Source of the DNA: Candidatus Parabacteroides intestinavium
GTDB lineage: Bacteria; Bacteroidota; Bacteroidia; Bacteroidales; Tannerellaceae
Direction: 5' to 3'
NCBI GenBank assembly: GCA_019118725.1
Contig: DWYO01000240.1
Coordinates: 1 to 10,471, forward strand
DNA length: 10,471 nucleotides
Positions 1-5,663 of this stretch are shown here, in pieces; position 1 is the stretch's first letter; every line of letters begins with the position of its first letter. The notes beneath the pieces are model-generated. The model was not told the origin of the DNA, did not search any database, and was given only the letters and a program-made list of their open reading frames with translations. The translations under genes and the position numbers were made by a program.

Positions 1-1229
1 TGCCGGATGCGGTCGCGTTGCTCGGAGGTGAACCGGTCGGAGCAACTTACTTCATAATCCATCATGTTATAGGAAATAAACTCTTGTCCGGTAAGGCAGT
101 TGATGCGTGTTACGACTTCATCGAATGAAACGGATCTGTGTTCCAAAGCCGCCTGCTCACTTAAGGCTGCATACATCAGCGAATAGATATTCCGGTCGTA
201 TGGCGGCGTATCGTCACAATAATCCGAATCAATGCAATCGGTGGCCAGCTCTCCCTCTTCCGTTTCATTGAACGCATGGTGCAACCCCAAGTAGTGCCCC
301 AGCTCATGCGCCAAGGTGACGTAGACATCCGCTGCATCATAATATTCGCTTGTCGTATTCCGGTCAAAGTATAGGCTGTTTATCGACACGCAATGCGGAT
401 ATTGCAGTTGCTCTTTCTCGATGTAAGTGTATTCAATTTCCGAAAGCCCTTCCAGATAATTGCTTCCTTGGGTGGAATAAGGTAAATGGGAGATACCCAA
501 TGTGACGCTTCCGCTTCCCGATTCAGCGGCAAAGTTATACAATACAATATTAATATATCGGTTCTGATCCCACATGAGGTTTATTACGTTTTCATTCTCG
601 CTGGCCATGAATTCCGTACATTCTATCGGCATCTCGTCCCATTGGACATATTCTATGCCGGCGTTTTCCAGAACATTCCCCTCCTCATCAGCTTCCGCCA
701 GGTAAAACTCCAGATTGATATTTTGTCCGGCATCTCCACCGGAGTATCTGACCTCTCCTTGGTAGAACTGATTTACATTTTCCAAAACCTCGCGGATGCG
801 CTCCGAGGTGATATATTGTTGCGGATCGGTTCTATCCTTGTACAAGACATGGAAAATAACCGGCAAGCGGTAATGGAGTTCCTCCCCTTCGCCCAAAGCC
901 GACTGGGTCACATGGATTTCGGTCTGTTCTCCTCCGGAAGAAATGACAATCGTCCCGGTACGTTCTTCATCCAGATTCCCCATGACCTCTATGCGGATAG
1001 TTCCGTTCCCGTTTCCTTCGCTGGGATAGACATAGCACCAGTCGGGGTCCTGACTGGACGCCGTCCATCTGCCGGTTGCCTCAATGTTTGCTGTAAGAAT
1101 CGTCCCTTCGGCAGGAATCGCTTCAAATTCGGTTTGCGAGAAGGTTACGCTCACCGTGTCATCATCGCTACAACTTGCCAGGAACAATCCGGCAAGCATC
1201 AACATAAAAAAAACAACTTTCGATTTCAT
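1..1229 (-). CDS. BACON-domain zinc metalloproteinase lipoprotein (M43/pappalysin-like), 3' end cut by window edge
   Basis: The minus strand is open from an ATG at 1229 through base 1 (409 codons, no stop), so the C-terminus lies outside the window. Residues 1-20 form a lipoprotein signal ending in the lipobox LASC (Cys20). SDDD follows, matching the acidic signal known to send Bacteroides lipoproteins to the cell surface. Residues about 25-110 look like a BACON domain (an ATGRWTASS stretch, then DPDW, TGTI and a closing VTQS). The catalytic domain carries the metzincin site HELGHYLGLHH at 308-318: zinc ligands His308, His312 and His318, base Glu309. A Met-turn follows at NMMDY (388-392). Several Cys (280, 332, 338, 378, 396) could form disulfides. 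It resembles the Bacteroides BF0631-type metalloproteinase lipoproteins. It probably cleaves proteins or peptides at the cell surface; the substrate is unknown. The end ERIR-like 'RDRIR' suggests only a short tail is missing. Confidence 0.88.
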   Translation of the reverse strand, partial: MKSKVVFFMLMLAGLFLASCSDDDTVSVTFSQTEFEAIPAEGTILTANIEATGRWTASSQDPDWCYVYPSEGNGNGTIRIEVMGNLDEERTGTIVISSGGEQTEIHVTQSALGEGEELHYRLPVIFHVLYKDRTDPQQYITSERIREVLENVNQFYQGEVRYSGGDAGQNINLEFYLAEADEEGNVLENAGIEYVQWDEMPIECTEFMASENENVINLMWDQNRYINIVLYNFAAESGSGSVTLGISHLPYSTQGSNYLEGLSEIEYTYIEKEQLQYPHCVSINSLYFDRNTTSEYYDAADVYVTLAHELGHYLGLHHAFNETEEGELATDCIDSDYCDDTPPYDRNIYSLMYAALSEQAALEHRSVSFDEVVTRINCLTGQEFISYNMMDYEVSCSDRFTSEQRDRIR

Positions 1230-1264
1230 ATCTTGATTTAATTAAGATTAAGATTGAGATTTTG

Positions 1265-1294
1265 CAAATCTATGAAATATTTTCCAACATCAAC
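1265..1294 (-). promoter_or_regulatory. Probable promoter of the metalloproteinase lipoprotein gene
   Basis: Read on the minus strand, a -7 box TAGATTTG (1272-1265) matches the Bacteroidetes consensus TAnnTTTG. A partial -33 box GTTG (1294-1291) lies 18 nt upstream. Transcription would start near 1258, giving a leader of about 30 nt before the ATG at 1229. The -33 match is imperfect. Confidence 0.55.
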
Positions 1295-1511
1295 GCATTT
1301 GTTGTGTTATTTGAGATGTTGTTTTGATTTTCTCCGGGAAATTTTTCATGCAGTTCATTAACAAAGAACGGGACTGAGAGGGCGGTAAAATCGCCTAACC
1401 TTGTGTAGTCTTTTCCTTTTCCGGGAAAACATTCATAAAAAAACAAAAAACGCTTAACTTCCGGATAAAATTTCTGTTCTTTGTATAAGTAATCATTAAA
1501 AAGACAAGTGT

Positions 1512-2090
1512 ATGAAACGAATCTGTTTGTTTATATTGGTATGGCTCAGTGTGTTGGCTTTACCAGCCCAGGCGCAATTCTCATGGGGTGTAAAAGGGGG
1601 CGCGAATATATCGAATATCCATTTTTCGGATTTGCCGGAAACATTCTCGAAAAGTAATATAACAGGGTTCCATATCGGGCCAACCATCGAGTTGATGGCA
1701 CCGCTGGTGGGACTGGGCTTTGATGCTTCGCTTCTTTATTCGCAGACCGGTGTGGAAATGGGACGGCAAGAGATAAAGAGCAGCTATTTGGATATACCGG
1801 TCAACCTGAAATGGAAATTCGGGCTTCCGATGTTGAAAATATATGCGGCCGCAGGTCCATACGTGGGATTCCGTTTGGGCGGCGCGAAGATCTGGGATGT
1901 CATCAGCGACCAGATTTCAGCTAAATCCTTTAGCGCAGGCGTGAATATCGGGGCCGGTGTGGAGCTGTTTCGCCATTTGCAGGTCGGAGCCACTTATCAA
2001 TTGGGCCTGACCGATAATTATAGTATGGAGAAGCTGAACCTTTCCGGCAAGAATAGAGGATGGCAATTGTCGGCGGCTATATTGTTCTGA
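1512..2090 (+). CDS. Outer membrane beta-barrel protein (OMP_b-brl_2-like porin family)
   Basis: 192 aa. Residues 1-21 are a Sec signal peptide (hydrophobic core ICLFILVWLSVLAL, likely cleavage after AQA). The mature protein opens with FSWGVKGGANISN, the typical start of the small Bacteroidetes barrels of the PF13568 kind. Alternating hydrophobic/polar strands follow: about 52-62, 66-77, 92-102, 107-120, 139-150, 156-166, 183-192. It ends in a terminal Phe (AAILF), the usual signal for BAM-dependent insertion. The size suits an 8-stranded barrel. It is probably a structural or small-channel outer membrane protein; no specific ligand can be read from the sequence. The stop lies 4 nt before the priA start, so the two are probably co-transcribed. 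No clear TAnnTTTG promoter was found upstream. Confidence 0.85.
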   Translation: MKRICLFILVWLSVLALPAQAQFSWGVKGGANISNIHFSDLPETFSKSNITGFHIGPTIELMAPLVGLGFDASLLYSQTGVEMGRQEIKSSYLDIPVNLKWKFGLPMLKIYAAAGPYVGFRLGGAKIWDVISDQISAKSFSAGVNIGAGVELFRHLQVGATYQLGLTDNYSMEKLNLSGKNRGWQLSAAILF

Positions 2091-2094
2091 AAAT

Positions 2095-4560
2095 ATGCAT
2101 TTTGCTGATGTGATATTGCCTCTTCCTTTAGCGGACCAGTACACGTATAAGATACCTTCAGACTTGGAAAAATCGGTAGTGCGGGGGTGTCGTGTTATTG
2201 TTCACTTCGGGAAAAAGCGTTTTTATACGGCTATTGTATCTGAAGTCTACGATACTCCGCCGAAGACCAATTCTGAAATCAAGGAAATCTTTGCTGTACT
2301 GGATGCTACTCCTATCCTCCGGCGTCCGCAATTGCGCTTTTGGCAATGGATGGCCAATTATTATCTGTGTAGGCTGGGGGATGTTTATAAGGCAGCGCTG
2401 CCTTCGGGCCTGAAGATCGAAAGCGAGACTTCGGTAACCCGTAATCCGGATTTTGAAACGGATGTTCCTTTGAAACCGAATGAACAAGCGGTGTTGTATG
2501 CTTTTGCGAAGGAAAAGGAGAAATTGACGCTTTCGGATCTGGAAAAGAAAACCGGTTTGCGGAATATTGTTCCTATCGTGGCTTCGTTGATGGCTAAAGG
2601 TGCGGTTGAGGTCAATGAGGAGCTGAAACGTGGGTATGTTCCCAAGACGGAAACCTATGTGCGCTTGGCTTCCGAATATAAGCAGGAGGAAAAGATGCAA
2701 GAGGCGTTTGATAGCGTCAGGCGGGCAAAAAAACAGGAACAATTACTTGTCTGCTTTTTGGATTTGAGCCATGCGCTCAATCCGGTGTTGGAGCAAGAGA
2801 TATCCAAGAAGGAATTGTTGGAAAAAAGCGGGCAAAGCGCATCTGTACTGGAGGGCCTGTTGAAGCGGGGAGTGCTGGAAACTTACGAAAAAGAGGTCAG
2901 CCGTTTGCAGATGCGGGTCTGCCGCCTGCAAGAACCCAACCCGTTGAGTGATGCTCAAAAGGAAGCGCTATGGAAAATACAGGATACTTTTCGGGAAAAA
3001 AACATTTGCCTTTTGCACGGTGTGACCTCTTCGGGAAAAACGGAGATTTATATTCACCTTATCCGGCAAGTGCTTAACGCAGGAAGGCAAGTACTCTATA
3101 TGTTGCCGGAAATAGCCATTACAACTCAAATCACAGAGCGTTTAGGGAAACTGTTTGGCGAACAGTTGCTGGTCTACCATTCCAAATTCTCCGACAATGA
3201 GCGTGTTGAAGTCTGGAACAGATTATTGCATGCGCATAGTCCGATGCTGATATTGGGCGTCCGTTCTTCTTTGTTTCTTCCTTTCAGTGATTTAGGATTG
3301 ATTATCGTAGATGAAGAGCATGAAACCAGCTATAAGCAACAGGACCCGTCTCCCCGGTATAATGCGCGGAATGCGGCAATGGTGCTGGCGGGTATGCATG
3401 GAGGTAAGACCTTGCTGGGCTCAGCTACGCCTTCCATCGATTCCTATTTCAATGCCCTTTCCGGAAAATATGGATTGGTGGAACTTAAAACTCGTTTCGG
3501 AACGCATCAGTCGCCGAAGGTTATACCGGTCAACATCAAAGAGTTGAAGCGGAAGAAGCAGATGAAGCATCCTATTTTCTCGCCTCCTCTTATTCAGAGC
3601 ATGAGGCAGGCATTGGATAATGGCGAACAAGTCATTCTGTTTCAAAACCGGAGAGGCTTTGCCCCGATTACCGAATGCAAGGAATGCGGCTGGGTTCCGC
3701 GTTGCGTGAATTGTGACGTCAGCATGACTTACCATAAATATCATAACAACCTGGTATGCCATTATTGCGGGTATACGATTCGTTTACCGGAGATCTGTCC
3801 TTCTTGCGGTTCTTCTAATTTTCAAATGCAGGGCTTCGGTACAGAAAAGGTGGAAGAGGAGATTGCCCTTCTTTTCCCTGATGTGAATGTCGAGCGGATG
3901 GATATGGATACGACACGGACCCGCACGGCCTACGAACGCATCATCGGGGATTTTGACAAGGGGAAGACGCAAATCTTGATAGGTACGCAGATGATATCAA
4001 AAGGACTGGATTTTGGCAATGTCGGGGTTGTAGGTATATTGAATGCGGACGGACTGATGAATTATCCGGACTTCCGGGCGCACGAAAGGGCTTTTCAGCT
4101 TATGCTTCAAGTAAGTGGGCGCACCGGACGGCGGGACAAACAGGGAACGGTCATTCTACAGACCTCTCAACCGGAGCATCCATTGATTCAGATGGTAATC
4201 CGGTCGGCTTATCGGGAAATGGTGGATTGGCAGCTTTCGGAACGAAGCATATTTCATTATCCGCCTTACTTCCGGTTGATTGTCTTGGTCTTACGGAGTA
4301 AAAATGAGGCGGTATTGCAGGATTTATCCCGCTGTTATGCCGAAAAGCTCCGGAGCCAGTTGGGCAACCGGGTGTTGGGCCCCGTTACTCCGCCGGTCTC
4401 TTATATTCAAACTTGGTATATCCGGAAGATCGTGATAAAAATCGAGACGGCCGCAGCCATTCAGCCGATGCGCGGTTTCTTGGAAAGTGTTTACACGGAG
4501 ATGCAACACTTTCCAACATTCCGCCAGATGATGCTTCATTATGACGTTGATCCGCTATGA
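2095..4560 (+). CDS. priA: Primosomal protein N' (replication restart helicase PriA)
   Basis: 821 aa, usual length for Bacteroidetes PriA. PriA is a 3'-5' superfamily 2 DNA helicase that recognises stalled forks and D-loops and reloads the replicative helicase. The N-terminal 3'-flap-binding domain begins MHFADVILPLPL (residues 1-100), followed by a winged-helix region. Helicase motifs are all present: Walker A GVTSSGKT (309-316), DEEH box (406-409), motif III GSATPS (442-447), GTQMISKGLDF (630-640) and QVSGRTGR (672-679). Inserted between the helicase lobes is the zinc-binding region with four Cys pairs: 528/531, 537/540, 555/558 and 568/571, enough for two zinc ions. The C-terminal domain is complete. 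It starts 4 nt after the beta-barrel gene stop, with no promoter of its own visible. It converges on the flavodoxin-like gene, with 7 nt between the stops. Confidence 0.97.
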   Translation: MHFADVILPLPLADQYTYKIPSDLEKSVVRGCRVIVHFGKKRFYTAIVSEVYDTPPKTNSEIKEIFAVLDATPILRRPQLRFWQWMANYYLCRLGDVYKAALPSGLKIESETSVTRNPDFETDVPLKPNEQAVLYAFAKEKEKLTLSDLEKKTGLRNIVPIVASLMAKGAVEVNEELKRGYVPKTETYVRLASEYKQEEKMQEAFDSVRRAKKQEQLLVCFLDLSHALNPVLEQEISKKELLEKSGQSASVLEGLLKRGVLETYEKEVSRLQMRVCRLQEPNPLSDAQKEALWKIQDTFREKNICLLHGVTSSGKTEIYIHLIRQVLNAGRQVLYMLPEIAITTQITERLGKLFGEQLLVYHSKFSDNERVEVWNRLLHAHSPMLILGVRSSLFLPFSDLGLIIVDEEHETSYKQQDPSPRYNARNAAMVLAGMHGGKTLLGSATPSIDSYFNALSGKYGLVELKTRFGTHQSPKVIPVNIKELKRKKQMKHPIFSPPLIQSMRQALDNGEQVILFQNRRGFAPITECKECGWVPRCVNCDVSMTYHKYHNNLVCHYCGYTIRLPEICPSCGSSNFQMQGFGTEKVEEEIALLFPDVNVERMDMDTTRTRTAYERIIGDFDKGKTQILIGTQMISKGLDFGNVGVVGILNADGLMNYPDFRAHERAFQLMLQVSGRTGRRDKQGTVILQTSQPEHPLIQMVIRSAYREMVDWQLSERSIFHYPPYFRLIVLVLRSKNEAVLQDLSRCYAEKLRSQLGNRVLGPVTPPVSYIQTWYIRKIVIKIETAAAIQPMRGFLESVYTEMQHFPTFRQMMLHYDVDPL

Positions 4561-4567
4561 TTGGCGG

Positions 4568-5188
4568 TCAACGGATGAAGTTGGTGTTGGTCCGCGCCTC
4601 GAATGCAGGAGGATTGATGCCGGCTTGTTTTCCGGCTTCGATACACTTCAGAAGCCAAGCCATATTCCGCCCCAAGATGCGCATGGTCTGTAAACCTTCG
4701 ATGTCTTGTGCTACCTCTTCGGGGGTATTTCCATGAACCGCATTCCAATAATTGGATGAGACTACCGGCATATTACTGATGGTAAAGTATTTGTTCAGTT
4801 GGTCGAACGTGGTGGTGGAACCGCCTCTTCGGCAACTTGCGATAGCGGCCGCCGGTTTGTTGGAGAACATTTTGGCACGGCCATAAAATACCCGGTCCAT
4901 AAAAGAGGTCAGAGAGCCGGTCGCCGAAGCAAAATGAACCGGTGAGCCAAAGATGAACCCATCCGCTTTTTCGGCTTTGTCCAAAAAGATATTTACAGAA
5001 TCCGTAAGGCAGCATCTGCCGCTTGTCAGACATTGGTTACATCCCATACATCCGGAAATAGGACGGACACCTATCCAAAATAGTTCTGTCTCAATGCCCT
5101 GACGGTTCAGTTCTTTTTCTATTTCTTGAAGAGCTGTGAAAGTGCACCCATTGTGGTGCGGACTTCCGTTTACCAATAATACTTTCAT
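4568..5188 (-). CDS. Flavodoxin family protein / NAD(P)H-dependent FMN reductase-like
   Basis: 206 aa with a flavodoxin-like fold (PF03358-type). The first strand and phosphate-binding loop are MKVLLVNGSPHHNGCT (1-16), the usual FMN phosphate site. The second flavin loop region is GSPVHFASATGSLTSFMDR (81-99). A cysteine cluster, GCMGCNQC (Cys47, Cys50, Cys53) plus Cys59 and Cys60, is typical of the iron-sulfur-flavoprotein-like branch of this family, so an Fe-S cluster or redox thiols are possible. It probably reduces a quinone, iron or other small electron acceptor using a bound flavin; the substrate is unknown. The ATG at 5188 is chosen because the flavodoxin motif begins there; the frame stays open upstream only by reading through the tRNA. 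The gene sits 32 nt after the T-tract of the tRNA operon terminator, with no recognisable promoter of its own. Its 3' end faces priA. Confidence 0.88.
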   Translation of the reverse strand: MKVLLVNGSPHHNGCTFTALQEIEKELNRQGIETELFWIGVRPISGCMGCNQCLTSGRCCLTDSVNIFLDKAEKADGFIFGSPVHFASATGSLTSFMDRVFYGRAKMFSNKPAAAIASCRRGGSTTTFDQLNKYFTISNMPVVSSNYWNAVHGNTPEEVAQDIEGLQTMRILGRNMAWLLKCIEAGKQAGINPPAFEARTNTNFIR

Positions 5189-5220
5189 AGAATAGCGCTT
5201 TAGATTTTTGTTATAATAGC

Positions 5221-5252
5221 AAAAAAGCGGAAAAAGATGAATCTTTTCCCGC
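5221..5252 (-). terminator. Rho-independent terminator of the SRP RNA / tRNA-Thr operon
   Basis: On the minus strand an 11-bp stem (GCGGGAAAAGA at 5252-5242 with TCTTTTTCCGC at 5237-5227; one G-U pair) closes a TTCA loop (5241-5238) and is followed at once by six T (5226-5221). It begins 10 nt after the 3' end of the tRNA. It also separates the RNA operon from the flavodoxin-like gene downstream. Confidence 0.9.
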
Positions 5253-5262
5253 TTCCTTTCTG

Positions 5263-5336
5263 AGCCTCTTGTCGGATTCGAACCAACGACCCCGAGATTA
5301 CAAATCACGTGCTCTGGCCAACTGAGCTAAAGAGGC
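5263..5336 (-). tRNA. tRNA-Thr (anticodon UGU)
   Basis: 74 nt including the discriminator U; CCA is not encoded. The cloverleaf is read by hand: acceptor GCCTCTT pairs perfectly with AAGAGGC, D arm GCTC/GAGC, T arm GTTGG/CCGAC with loop TTCGAAT. The anticodon loop TTTGTAA gives anticodon UGU, decoding ACA threonine codons. The anticodon stem CGTGA/TCTCG has a U-U opposition at its central pair. The tRNA lies 4 nt downstream of the SRP RNA and is probably released from the same transcript by RNase P at its 5' end. Confidence 0.96.
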
Positions 5337-5340
5337 AGAT

Positions 5341-5436
5341 GGGTAAGCTTACTACATCGCGCCGCTACAACCAAGTACCCTTGCTGCGGTCAAGCCCTGG
5401 GGGATTCCGAGGGAGCTTGCCGTGTAGGACTTACCC
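5341..5436 (-). ncRNA. ffs: Signal recognition particle RNA, small bacterial type (4.5S-like)
   Basis: 96-nt hairpin RNA. The ends GGGUAAG and CUUACCC pair (5436-5430 with 5347-5341), followed by CUACA/UGUAG and then the conserved domain IV: CCCCCAGG on the 5' side, AGCAAGGG on the 3' side. The 5' AGG and 3' AGCA of the internal loop, which bind the Ffh M domain, are as in other bacteria. The apical part between them reads GCUUGACCGC, giving tetraloop UGAC (5392-5389) in place of the usual GGAA. The RNA works with Ffh and FtsY in co-translational targeting of membrane proteins. Exact ends are set from the terminal helix. A consensus promoter places its start at or next to 5436. Confidence 0.9.
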
Positions 5437-5441
5437 GGGTG

Positions 5442-5472
5442 CAAAAGTAGGCATAAAATCTGAATCAGCAAA
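5442..5472 (-). promoter_or_regulatory. Consensus Bacteroidetes promoter of the SRP RNA / tRNA-Thr operon
   Basis: On the minus strand TTTG (-33 box, 5472-5469), a 19-nt spacer and TACTTTTG (-7 box, 5449-5442) match the sigma-ABfr-type consensus exactly. The first base of the SRP RNA helix (5436) lies 6 nt past the -7 box, the expected start point. A 7-bp inverted repeat (CAGCAAA 5466-5472, TTTGCTG 5478-5484) overlaps the -33 box; its meaning is unknown. Confidence 0.88.
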
Positions 5473-5598
5473 TGCTTTTTGCTGTAAAGAAATAAAATAA
5501 TCGATAACCTGCTAAAATTGATGGGATTACAAACATGTTAAAAAATGTATTGCTATTAAGGAAGCAAATTTAGGAGTTTTTTGGAGGGGGATCTACTT

Positions 5599-5626
5599 TT
5601 TGGTACTTGATAATTTTGTAATTTTG
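5599..5626 (+). promoter_or_regulatory. Probable promoter of the purF-like gene with tandem -7 boxes
   Basis: TAATTTTG occurs twice back to back (5611-5618 and 5619-5626), each matching TAnnTTTG. A TTTG at 5599-5602 precedes the second copy by 16 nt, shorter than the usual 19-21. Use of the second box would start transcription near 5632 and give a leader of about 30 nt to the ATG at 5664. Confidence 0.6.
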
Positions 5627-5663
5627 CGCCATATTTCAAATTAAATACTAAGTATAATACACA

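Noticed and set aside
486..1241. 251-codon open frame on the plus strand
   Set aside because: It lies antisense to the metalloproteinase gene, whose minus-strand frame has a lipobox, BACON domain and HExxHxxGxxH motif. The plus-strand translation shows no family features.
3421..3762. 113-codon minus-strand frame inside priA
   Set aside because: It is antisense to the helicase and zinc-finger region of PriA, with no independent start context or motifs.
5189..5308. Upstream extension of the flavodoxin-like protein to an ATG at 5308
   Set aside because: The extra 40 residues are a translation of the tRNA-Thr and terminator (the familiar VVGSNPTRGSE tRNA artefact). The flavin-binding motif begins at the ATG at 5188.
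5309..5500. 63-codon plus-strand open frame
   Set aside because: It runs antisense through the tRNA and SRP RNA genes and has no protein-like features.
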